Below, in pieces: positions 52,610 to 59,824 of a DNA stretch of 59,824 bases. Position 1 is the stretch's first letter. Each line of letters begins with the position of its first letter. Under the pieces are notes generated by a model that was given only the letters and a program-made list of their open reading frames with translations, was not told the origin of the DNA and searched no databases. Source of the DNA: Butyrivibrio sp. NC3005 (lineage in GTDB: Bacteria > Bacillota > Clostridia > Lachnospirales > Lachnospiraceae); assembly GCF_000424545.1 (NCBI RefSeq), contig NZ_AUKC01000025.1, positions 1 to 59,824 of the forward strand, in the 5' to 3' direction. The position numbers and the translations under genes were made by a program.

Positions 52610-53365
52610 ATGGAAAAAATAATGTTGGAACTGTGGGATTTACACAAAATTTATAGTGTTGAAAAAAGTGGTGTGAAATATGAGGCACTAAAAGGAGTTG
52701 ATTTCCAAGCAAAGGAAGGCGATTTTATTGCTATTATGGGAGAATCTGGTTCAGGCAAGACCACAACTTTAAATATTATTGCGTCTCTTGATACACCTAC
52801 AAGTGGTGAAGTAGTAATAGGCGGAGTTGATGTTTCTAAAATGAACAATAAAGAGATTTGTAAATTTAGAAGAGAGAATCTTGGATTCGTATTTCAGGAT
52901 TTCAATCTTTTGAATTATTTTACAGTAAAGGATAATATCGCATTTCCGTTAGTTCTTTTAAATAAGAGCAAGAAAGAGATAGATGAGAAGGTTAATGAAT
53001 TGGCAGAACAGACAGGTATTACAAAGCTTTTAGACAAGTATCCATATGAAATTTCAGGTGGAGAAAAGCAGAGAACAGCTGTGGCAAGAGCTTTGGTTTG
53101 TGACCCTCAACTTGTGCTTGCAGATGAGCCAACAGGAGCTTTGGATTCAAAGAATTCAGACCAGCTTATGGAGTTGTTTCAGACATTTAATGAAAAGGGA
53201 CAGACAATAATTATGGTTACCCATAGCATCAAATCTGCATCAAAGGCAAAAAAGGTATTATTCCTAAAAGATGGAATGATAGGAAATACTCTTGATAAAG
53301 CTGACCGAAATGATGACGAGTTTGAGGAAGAGATAGCAAACTTTTTATATAACAGTGGAAAGTAG
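52610..53365 (+). CDS. BceA-like ABC transporter ATPase
   Basis: A 251-residue ATPase with Walker A GESGSGKTT (about 45-53), signature ISGGEKQRTAVARAL (an SGGEKQR form) and Walker B LVLADEPTGALD, typical of BceA/peptide-resistance transporters. GAGGAAAGGAAG lies upstream. It pairs with the BceB-like permease 10 bases downstream. Confidence 0.93.
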   Translation: MEKIMLELWDLHKIYSVEKSGVKYEALKGVDFQAKEGDFIAIMGESGSGKTTTLNIIASLDTPTSGEVVIGGVDVSKMNNKEICKFRRENLGFVFQDFNLLNYFTVKDNIAFPLVLLNKSKKEIDEKVNELAEQTGITKLLDKYPYEISGGEKQRTAVARALVCDPQLVLADEPTGALDSKNSDQLMELFQTFNEKGQTIIMVTHSIKSASKAKKVLFLKDGMIGNTLDKADRNDDEFEEEIANFLYNSGK

Positions 53366-53375
53366 GTGAGGTGTT

Positions 53376-55361
53376 ATGAAACAAAGCTTTTGGGCGAAGA
53401 TAGCCTTTAAAAATATTTTTGAGAATAAAAAGTATCATTTGGCAAACCTGATTGTAAGTGTTTTTACAGTCATGACACTTTATCTGTATATTTTTATGGC
53501 TACTAATCCAGGATTGAATAATGCGTCAGGCGCAGCGTCTTTAAAACTAATATTATATTTGGGATGCCTATTCTTATCCGTAGTTACACTGGTGTTTAAA
53601 ACATACACCAATAAAATTTTTATCAAACGAAGAAATAAAGAGCTGGGGTTATATGCAGTTTGGGGATTGGAATCAAAGCATATAAACAGCATTATGACAT
53701 TTGAAGCATTATATATGTATTTAACTTCAGTTTTTCTAGGAATACTTTTGGGCGTTCTATCTCAAAGATTTGTGTATGAAGGATTGTTTTCACTTATGAG
53801 ATGTGATTCTAAATACCAAAATGGTTTTATGTTTTCAAATATTTGGATCACGATGTTTATATTCTTAGGAATAGATTTTCTAATTCTTATGAAGAATAAG
53901 AAAACTATTCGTAAGCAGCAAGTGATTACACTATTAAAGGCTGAGGATTCCAACAAGGTTATAAAAAGATTAAAGGCGACTGATTTTATTAAGGGAATAT
54001 GTGGATTGGCCTTAATTGTAGGGGCATATATATATGTTAATACCGTAGATGATCTTATAAATAGTATTTCCAATATATTTATAGCACTTGTATTTTTGTT
54101 TATCGGAAGTTATCTGGTTATTTCATGCTTCGTTGTGATGATAGAGTTTTATTTGAAAAAGAAAGATGGAATTTACTATAAGAATACATTTTTCACAACC
54201 ATAGCAAAACTTATTTCAAGAACAAAGAATAATGCACTTTCTTTGGCTGTGATTAACATTTTATTTACCTGTATAGTAATCGGAGCATCTACTACTATAG
54301 CTCTTTATCTAGGGACAGATAGACAGGCAAGTGCTGCATATAAGGTTGATGGAGAAATAAACACAAAAAATCGCGAAGATGTTGGACTTGTGGTCGACGC
54401 AGTTTATGAAGCTGCTACTGAGGCTAGAGTTGATGTAGAAACTATAGGTACGATGGATGAGTACGCATTTCAGACAGTCTTTGATGAAGAAAACGGTACA
54501 TTTTTAAATGATAACGTATCAAATAGATCGTTGCCGGAAATAATATCTTTTGTTAGTTTGGAAGATTTCAATAAGAGTGAGAACACAAATTTAAAGCTTG
54601 AAAACGGCGAAGTATATTTTGTTCCTGATATAGACCTTGATATGAAGGATTTTGATACTCTTAATGTTTACGGTAGATATTTTAAAGTCAAAGGGACTCT
54701 TTCACCCTCGTCCGATTTTTACGTAGATAACATCAAGTATGGATATAAGTTCGCAATCATAGTAAAGGACTACGAAGATATTGAGGATATTCATGAGTAT
54801 TTAGCAGGTAAGGGGAATACGAGAGAAATCTTCCATTATGTAGATTATAACGTTTCAGGGGATATCGAGGATGAGACAAGAGTGGAGACTATTTTAACTG
54901 AAAAGTTAAAGCAAATAGAATCAGTAGATTATTATGATAGTAATGCTACTCAGAAACGAACCAGATATGAGCAAAATGCTATATTTTTATTCATTGGTAC
55001 ATTTATTAGTTTGATTTTTGTAATGTATATGATTTTTATCATGTATTACAAACAGATACAGGAAGCAGTGGACGATGCTGACAATGTAAGAATAATGGAA
55101 AAAATAGGCATGACTGCTGGGGAGATTAAACGTTGCATTATGGCTGAAAATGGAATATTGTTTTTTATCCCTATTGGGATGGCATTTTTCCATGTAATCG
55201 CCTGCTTTAAGATAATCTGCGATTTATTAAAGTTGTTTATGCTTACAGATATGGATTTTACGAGAATATGCATATTGGTATTTTCGGGAGCATTACTAAC
55301 AGCGTACATGATTATGTACTACGGTGCTTATAAGGTTTATACAAGCATTGTTTTACAATAG
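53376..55361 (+). CDS. BceB-like FtsX-type ABC permease
   Basis: This 661-residue permease has the BceB plan: about seven spans in the first 310 residues, including the IFIKRRNKELGLYAVWGL coupling segment. A ~220-residue extracellular domain follows (about 312-530), then three C-terminal spans. Length and topology match transporters that sense and remove cell-wall-active peptides such as bacitracin. GAGGTG precedes the ATG. No substrate can be read. Confidence 0.9.
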   Translation: MKQSFWAKIAFKNIFENKKYHLANLIVSVFTVMTLYLYIFMATNPGLNNASGAASLKLILYLGCLFLSVVTLVFKTYTNKIFIKRRNKELGLYAVWGLESKHINSIMTFEALYMYLTSVFLGILLGVLSQRFVYEGLFSLMRCDSKYQNGFMFSNIWITMFIFLGIDFLILMKNKKTIRKQQVITLLKAEDSNKVIKRLKATDFIKGICGLALIVGAYIYVNTVDDLINSISNIFIALVFLFIGSYLVISCFVVMIEFYLKKKDGIYYKNTFFTTIAKLISRTKNNALSLAVINILFTCIVIGASTTIALYLGTDRQASAAYKVDGEINTKNREDVGLVVDAVYEAATEARVDVETIGTMDEYAFQTVFDEENGTFLNDNVSNRSLPEIISFVSLEDFNKSENTNLKLENGEVYFVPDIDLDMKDFDTLNVYGRYFKVKGTLSPSSDFYVDNIKYGYKFAIIVKDYEDIEDIHEYLAGKGNTREIFHYVDYNVSGDIEDETRVETILTEKLKQIESVDYYDSNATQKRTRYEQNAIFLFIGTFISLIFVMYMIFIMYYKQIQEAVDDADNVRIMEKIGMTAGEIKRCIMAENGILFFIPIGMAFFHVIACFKIICDLLKLFMLTDMDFTRICILVFSGALLTAYMIMYYGAYKVYTSIVLQ

Positions 55362-55442
55362 TTTTCGTTATTCCCCTACGATATTGAATCTCATGATGAT
55401 ATATTGTATAAATATTTTGAGACTAGCGAAGGGGGACAGGTT

Positions 55443-56165
55443 TTGAAGAAGACAATCATAGGTATTTGTGATGATGAACCACAAATTTGTATATTAATAC
55501 AAAACAAGATTTTAGCTGCCTTAAATAAATTGTACGGAGATGACGATGAGTTTTTTGAAATAAAAATTTATGGCACAGCAAAAGAATTACTAGATAATAT
55601 TGAGGATATGGATATTGTGTTCCTGGATATTGAAATGCCTGAAATGGATGGTCTTGAGGCAGGGAAGGAGATTTTGAATAAAAACTCAAATTGCCGTATT
55701 ATAATGGCCACTAGCAATGATAAACGCTATGGCGAGGCGTTTAGGATTAATGCACATCGTTATCTTAATAAGCCTTTAAAGGAAGAAGAAATAGAGGAGG
55801 CTATTTCTTCTTCAATGGAAAAAGCTGTTGGTGGAAGTACAATAGAGGTTTATCTTAATCGGATCAAGTACAATATTGCACAGAATGAAATTTTTTACTT
55901 AAGAGCCTACAATGGATATGTGGAAGTATATACGGCAAATAATGTATTTACCAAAAATGTTTCTCTTGAAAAGATGGAAGAAGAATTAGACTGTCGTTTG
56001 TTTTCACGTATTCATCGACAATATCTTGTTGGATTAAAGCATATAAGTCGTGTGAATAAAGGCGTAATACAGTTAAAAAACGGTGAAGAGCTAAAAATAT
56101 CCAGAAGAAACCTTCAGAAGTTTGAAAAAGATTATGTAGAGTATGATTTACATTATGGAGGTTGA
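55443..56165 (+). CDS. LytTR-family response regulator
   Basis: A 240-residue regulator with an AgrA/VirR-like receiver (acidic D10-D11, phosphorylated D62 in VFLDIEMPEMDG) and a C-terminal LytTR DNA-binding domain (about 135-235, with FSRIHRQYLVGLKHI). The start is TTG 55443 with AAGGGGG about seven bases upstream; a longer frame from 55404 lacks a site. BceAB transporters usually go with OmpR-type BceR, so the LytTR partner is notable. Confidence 0.88.
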   Translation: MKKTIIGICDDEPQICILIQNKILAALNKLYGDDDEFFEIKIYGTAKELLDNIEDMDIVFLDIEMPEMDGLEAGKEILNKNSNCRIIMATSNDKRYGEAFRINAHRYLNKPLKEEEIEEAISSSMEKAVGGSTIEVYLNRIKYNIAQNEIFYLRAYNGYVEVYTANNVFTKNVSLEKMEEELDCRLFSRIHRQYLVGLKHISRVNKGVIQLKNGEELKISRRNLQKFEKDYVEYDLHYGG

Positions 56166-56166
56166 C

Positions 56167-57498
56167 ATGGAATTAGGATTAATTATTTTGACTTATGCTT
56201 TTACCATGACGCAATATTTCTTTATTTTGTGGAGTTTGAAGATTCGTGTTAAGCGTCGATATGCTGTTTGTATCGGAATAGCTATTTTAGTACTGTTTTG
56301 GGCTGTTCTAGGGCGTACATTTGAACCTGGTGGTGAAGCATTTTATGGGATTCGAATAGCATTTATTACCATCCCTTTCATGATCGACAAGGAAAAGTTA
56401 CGAGATAAGATTGAGAGCGCTGTTCTAATAGCGCTGATGAAAGATTGTTTGCTACTGTCCATTGAAACTTGGTTTGCTCGCAGGACATACAATATTGAAA
56501 CTAATTTTTTCTATTTGTCTTTATATTTTGCTGGAGAAACCATAGCAGTATTAGTATTTGCAATAGTGATTAGAAAAGTGATATCTAATTTTGATAGTGG
56601 AAGGATTCGTAAGATTGGTAGTTTTTTGGATTATTTGATTTTTCTAGGTCTATTTGATATTTTCACTTGCCTTTGGTGGTGCTATAGAGAGATTATAATA
56701 GGTAATTTTAATGCTTTCGAAGATACTCTCTATACCAGTTTTGGTGCTGTTTCTTTGTTGTTGCTAGAAATTACCATTCTATATAAGAAATGGTTGGCAG
56801 AGCAGTTGGAGAAGCACGCTACAGCAGAACATGAATTATATCAGATGGAGAAAAACTACTATTTGTCTTTGTTGGATAAAGAGGCAGACACCAGAAAGTA
56901 TCGTCATGATATAAATAACCATATGATTTGTATAAAAGCACTACTTGATGAAAAAAATTATGATAGTCTTGAAGGATATATTTCCAATCTTTATGAAGAT
57001 ACAAATAGTCTGGTAAATAAGGGATATAAAACGGGTAATGATATTTTGGATGCCATGACGAATTATTATTCAGATAGTATAGATGATGATGTAACATTTT
57101 CAGTAATTGGAAACATACATAAGCCACTGACAGTGGATAGTATTGGTTTGTCATCTATATATTCAAATCTATTGTCGAATGCCATCGAAGAACAAAAGAG
57201 ACTTCCAGAGGGGCGTGAACGCTATATTAAAGTGACGTTGAAAGAAGGTAACAGATATGCTCAGATTATGGTAGCAAATGCGATGACACAAGAGAGCATT
57301 TTGAGACCCGAAAAAATGAAAACAACCAAGGAAGACATAAATAACCATGGATTTGGAATAGCTAATATCCAAAAGAATTTAAAGGAATGCAATGGCTCCA
57401 TGTCTATCGCGGCTGATAATTTTGAGTTTTGTGTTAAAGTAACGATTCCAATAAAGAACTTTGATATTTTAACTAACGGCAAAACCCTTGGGAAATAA
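56167..57498 (+). CDS. AgrC-like GHKL sensor histidine kinase
   Basis: A 443-residue kinase with about six spans in the first 210 residues, a coiled linker, the phosphorylated histidine in RKYRHDINNHMICIKAL (near 247), and a GHKL ATPase domain (IYSNLLSNAIEEQK, NHGFGIANIQKN). This matches the AgrC/ComD type that usually senses peptides. The start is ATG 56167 with GGAGG six bases upstream. It follows the regulator by one base. Confidence 0.88.
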   Translation: MELGLIILTYAFTMTQYFFILWSLKIRVKRRYAVCIGIAILVLFWAVLGRTFEPGGEAFYGIRIAFITIPFMIDKEKLRDKIESAVLIALMKDCLLLSIETWFARRTYNIETNFFYLSLYFAGETIAVLVFAIVIRKVISNFDSGRIRKIGSFLDYLIFLGLFDIFTCLWWCYREIIIGNFNAFEDTLYTSFGAVSLLLLEITILYKKWLAEQLEKHATAEHELYQMEKNYYLSLLDKEADTRKYRHDINNHMICIKALLDEKNYDSLEGYISNLYEDTNSLVNKGYKTGNDILDAMTNYYSDSIDDDVTFSVIGNIHKPLTVDSIGLSSIYSNLLSNAIEEQKRLPEGRERYIKVTLKEGNRYAQIMVANAMTQESILRPEKMKTTKEDINNHGFGIANIQKNLKECNGSMSIAADNFEFCVKVTIPIKNFDILTNGKTLGK

Positions 57499-57574
57499 AA
57501 ACTTCCATACAGGTGGTTTCTGGGACTATCCGGATGAAACGCAGAATTAAGGGTATGTAAAGGGGCAGAAAATC

Positions 57575-58033
57575 ATGGTTGTAGAGATTACAAATCCACA
57601 GGAAAAACAGACGATTGCAAGAAACATATTAGAGGCTCTCACAGAGTGGTTTGGAATCGAGGAAAGCAGAGAAGAATACATCACAGGAAGTGCGGATTGG
57701 ACATTTTTAGCTGCTAAGGAAGCAGAGAAATACGTGGGATTCCTCTGTTTAAAAGAAACTGGCAAGGCTACAGTCGAACTAGCTGTGATGGGCGTCTTGA
57801 AAGACCATCATCGGAGTGGTATAGGACGACAGCTGGTAGTAAGAGCAAAAGAGGTTGCTAGAAGCCAGGGCTATGAATTCATGCAAGTGAAGACAGTAAA
57901 AATGGGTGTATACGATGATTATGACAAAACCAATCATTTTTACATCAGCTGTGGATTCAAGGAACTGGAAGTGTTCCCTCTTTTATGGGATGAGTGGAAT
58001 CCCTGCCAGGTGTATGTACTGTCTTTGAAATGA
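57575..58033 (+). CDS. GNAT-family N-acetyltransferase
   Basis: A 152-residue acetyltransferase. The acetyl-CoA pyrophosphate-binding loop is HHRSGIGRQLV, followed by the helix to FMQVKTVK and a C-terminal FYISCGFKELE strand. The substrate is unknown. Codon use looks richer in G and C than the neighbours on the left, suggesting separate origin. A short stretch upstream (57491-57550) reads in another frame as a possible C-terminal gene remnant. Confidence 0.9.
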   Translation: MVVEITNPQEKQTIARNILEALTEWFGIEESREEYITGSADWTFLAAKEAEKYVGFLCLKETGKATVELAVMGVLKDHHRSGIGRQLVVRAKEVARSQGYEFMQVKTVKMGVYDDYDKTNHFYISCGFKELEVFPLLWDEWNPCQVYVLSLK

Positions 58034-58070
58034 ACCCTGTGGGACGGGGTTAGAGGTCTAGAAAAGAAAT

Positions 58071-58520
58071 ATGTTGTATATAAAAAGTATATCAATCCCG
58101 AATGTAAATCCCTATAAGGATTTAGGGTTCCAAGGGTTTAACAATCGATTTTATTATATGGATACTGCTTGGGGCAGACATAGTTGCCCTATCGAAGAAG
58201 TAGATTACGAAGCGTTTTTTGGACAACGCTATAAAAAGGACACGGAGATAGGTTATCTCGTGGATGAAACCTTGGCAAATATTTTGCATAGATTAGGGCA
58301 AAGAGACTATGAATTTATGTTAAAGTTATATTCGGATGCGGAGATGCACTTCGAAGACGGACAAGTTAAATTCACCTATCTTCAGAAGTTTTCGAATCAG
58401 GACATACAAGGTTTTGACTACGTCTCTAAGACAGATTCTTTCCCTATCTCGGAAACCTATCATGCGTATATCAAGGGGTTACGGGAGGCGTATGAGAATA
58501 GTCGTCAGCAGTACATATAA
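58071..58520 (+). CDS. Uncharacterised protein
   Basis: A 149-residue soluble protein I do not recognise. It has an aromatic-rich N-terminal half (FQGFNNRFYYMDTAWGRHSC) and acidic helices after residue 55. No signal peptide, membrane span or metal motif is evident. The ribosome-binding site is weak (GAAAAGAAAT). It sits 37 bases after the GNAT gene and may be cargo of the same accessory block. Confidence 0.65.
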   Translation: MLYIKSISIPNVNPYKDLGFQGFNNRFYYMDTAWGRHSCPIEEVDYEAFFGQRYKKDTEIGYLVDETLANILHRLGQRDYEFMLKLYSDAEMHFEDGQVKFTYLQKFSNQDIQGFDYVSKTDSFPISETYHAYIKGLREAYENSRQQYI

Positions 58521-58665
58521 TCAAACTATGAGGTCCATGGTTTTCACGATAGTGGTGAAAGAAAGCTAGAAGAAGGAACTACAGAGTATTTAATAAAGAT
58601 GAAGCTTTAGTTGAAAGATGGTAAGGCTCTAAAGATGGACGAGTATAGAGAGGCAGGAGATGAAT

Positions 58666-59355
58666 ATGAAAACATTAATAATTTACGGTCAGAATCATCA
58701 GGGATCGACTTACCATATAGGCAAAGAGTTGGCGGATAAAATTGGTGGAGATACAAAGGAGTATTTTCTTCCAAAAGATTTTGGAGAGTTTTGTCTGGGG
58801 TGTACCAATTGTTTTATGAAAGGCGAGGAGGCCTGCCCACATCATGAAAAGTTGAAGCCTATAGTAGAGGCTTTAGATGAAGCTGATGTTGTGATACTAA
58901 CAAGCCCCGTTTATGTTTTGCACTCAACAGGTTCGATGAAAGCATTTTTGGATCATCTTGGTTATAGATGGATGGTTCATAGACCAGAGGAAAAGATGTT
59001 TAAAAAGCAGGGTGTTTGCATAAGTACTGCAGCAGGGGCAGGAATGAAATCTACCAACAAAGATATGGCAGACAGTTTGTTTAATTGGGGAATTCCAAAG
59101 ATTTATAAATATGGAATGGCTGTGGCAGCTACAAGTTGGGAAGAGGTTTCTGAGAAGAAATTGGCCAAGATTCATAAAGATACAGATAGACTGGCGACAG
59201 CAATTAAAAACAACCATGGAAAAGTGAAGCCAAGTGCTAAATTAAAGGCTTGGTTTATGCTATGTCGATTTATACAAAAGAATGGATACAATCCTAAGGA
59301 TATGGAACATTGGAACGAAAAAGGCTGGACAGCTGACAAGCGTCCTTGGAAGTGA
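58666..59355 (+). CDS. Flavodoxin-like NAD(P)H-dependent reductase
   Basis: A 229-residue protein with the FMN-binding start LIIYGQNHQGSTYHIGKEL and the LTSPVYVLHSTGSMKAFLDH segment of the FMN-reductase/flavodoxin fold, plus a CLGCTNCF cysteine pair. In this family (NADPH-dependent FMN reductase, iron-sulfur flavoprotein-like) such cysteines can bind a cluster, but only three or four are close here, so that is uncertain. AGGAG supports ATG 58666 over 58660. Confidence 0.85.
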   Translation: MKTLIIYGQNHQGSTYHIGKELADKIGGDTKEYFLPKDFGEFCLGCTNCFMKGEEACPHHEKLKPIVEALDEADVVILTSPVYVLHSTGSMKAFLDHLGYRWMVHRPEEKMFKKQGVCISTAAGAGMKSTNKDMADSLFNWGIPKIYKYGMAVAATSWEEVSEKKLAKIHKDTDRLATAIKNNHGKVKPSAKLKAWFMLCRFIQKNGYNPKDMEHWNEKGWTADKRPWK

Positions 59356-59559
59356 TTTATTGGTTTCATATCAAAGGATTTTTTATTGGCGAGGCATTAG
59401 CTTTTGTTAGATGTGCGCTTGCGGGATTAATGGTGCAGTTTGTATAGAAGATTGTTAGAAGAGGTTAATAACTGTTGAATAATACTTATAAAACTATATA
59501 AAAAGATGTTGCGTTTTATAGTTTGCTGATGTATAATAATATTGAAAGGAGCTAGCACT
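59356..59559 (+). mobile_element. Probable left flank of the IS607-type element
   Basis: These 204 bases lie between the flavodoxin-like gene and the transposase start. IS607 elements lack inverted repeats, so the left boundary cannot be placed from sequence; it must lie between 59356 and about 59505. Only the promoter at 59509-59537 is recognisable. Confidence 0.4.
59509..59537 (+). promoter_or_regulatory. Promoter of the IS607-type transposase gene
   Basis: TTGCGT (59509-59514) and TATAAT (59532-59537) are 17 bases apart, 23 bases before the TTG start of the recombinase. Confidence 0.7.
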
Positions 59560-59824
59560 TTGAGTAAATATTATTCTATACATGAATTTTCAAAGATTAT
59601 AGGTGTATCTGCGCAGACATTACGAAATTGGGATGCTAACGGAAAACTTCATCCACATCATACTACAACAAGTGGTTATAGATATTATTCTGATGAACAA
59701 CTTAACCAAGTAATGAATGTAAAGCCTAAAAATCGTATCACAATTGGATATTGCCGAGTATCGAGTCAAAAACAAAAAGATGACTTAGAGTGGCAAATTG
59801 AAAATGTGAGAACGTATCTTATAG
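59560..59824 (+). CDS. tnpA: IS607-family serine transposase TnpA, partial at the window end
   Basis: The first 88 residues of a recombinase whose 3' end lies outside the window. Residues 1-50 are a MerR-like DNA-binding domain (YSIHEFSKIIGVSAQTLRNW, then SGYRYYSDEQ). The serine-recombinase domain begins with IGYCRVSSQKQKDDL, with catalytic S68. Domain order and sequence are those of IS607 TnpA. The start is TTG 59560, eight bases after AAAGGAG (59545-59551). A tnpB gene is expected beyond the window but cannot be seen. Confidence 0.93.
   Translation, partial: MSKYYSIHEFSKIIGVSAQTLRNWDANGKLHPHHTTTSGYRYYSDEQLNQVMNVKPKNRITIGYCRVSSQKQKDDLEWQIENVRTYLI

Noticed and set aside
58336..58569. 77-residue frame overlapping the unknown gene at 58071-58520
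   Set aside because: It overlaps a longer frame, has no ribosome-binding site and basic, shadow-like composition.

Overview
The window is AT-rich, and its gene content points to a Gram-positive anaerobe of the Clostridia, most likely a Lachnospiraceae close to Butyrivibrio/Pseudobutyrivibrio. The evidence is the SCIFF peptide and its radical-SAM maturase beside secDF, a fused SecDF, a PASTA kinase/PP2C pair between rlmN and rsgA, a MurE with the DNPR motif of meso-DAP enzymes, and a secreted protein made only of CBM6-like and CBM2-like modules. The genus call is inference from gene content; no search was run.

Layout. 1-287 is the 3' end of a 23S rRNA with no 5S gene behind it. 559-4694 holds scfA, scfB and secDF. 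4996-19652 is a mostly co-directional housekeeping run: recJ, murE, priA, def, fmt, a YugP-like zinc protease, rsmB, rlmN, prpC, prkC, rsgA. A small reverse-strand membrane gene sits at 8412-8633. 19674-22731 is on the minus strand: an OmpR-type two-component system and an ECF S component. 23009-25528 is an MBOAT/SGNH O-acyltransferase pair. 26099-27886 encodes the multi-CBM secreted protein. 28047-31556 (minus) is a pantothenate cluster (DUF2520/PanG-like reductase, panB, panC, panD). 31784-37736 has two unknown genes, a two-component system and a MacB/FtsX-type ABC exporter, followed by a lone serine recombinase (37915-38538). 38666-47240 is a YtfQRT-YjfF-like sugar uptake locus with its own binding-protein/YesM-type kinase/YesN-type regulator. 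47384-52042 is an ABC-2 exporter whose last subunit is fused to a CPBP intramembrane protease. 52610-57498 is a BceAB-like transporter with a LytTR regulator and an AgrC-like kinase. 57575-59355 is a small accessory block, and the window ends inside an IS607-type transposase gene.

The main structure not explained by genes is two families of interspersed multi-hairpin elements. Element A (about 130 bp, two full copies and one partial) starts at or within a few bases of a stop codon each time. Element B (about 180 bp, three copies) has TTATAAACGT-type inverted ends around four hairpins. A and B lie together downstream of the ECF gene and inside the pan cluster between panB and panC; B is alone behind the ABC-CPBP fusion and A alone behind secDF. 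Other leads are a terminator/antiterminator-like leader before the lone recombinase, a 162-bp MITE-like element with perfect 15-bp inverted ends, paired direct repeats upstream of the LytTR-linked transporter, and the ABC-CPBP fusion.

Limits: functions are read from motifs and gene order. Structures were judged by eye without energy calculations, and promoter calls rest on -10/-35 matches.
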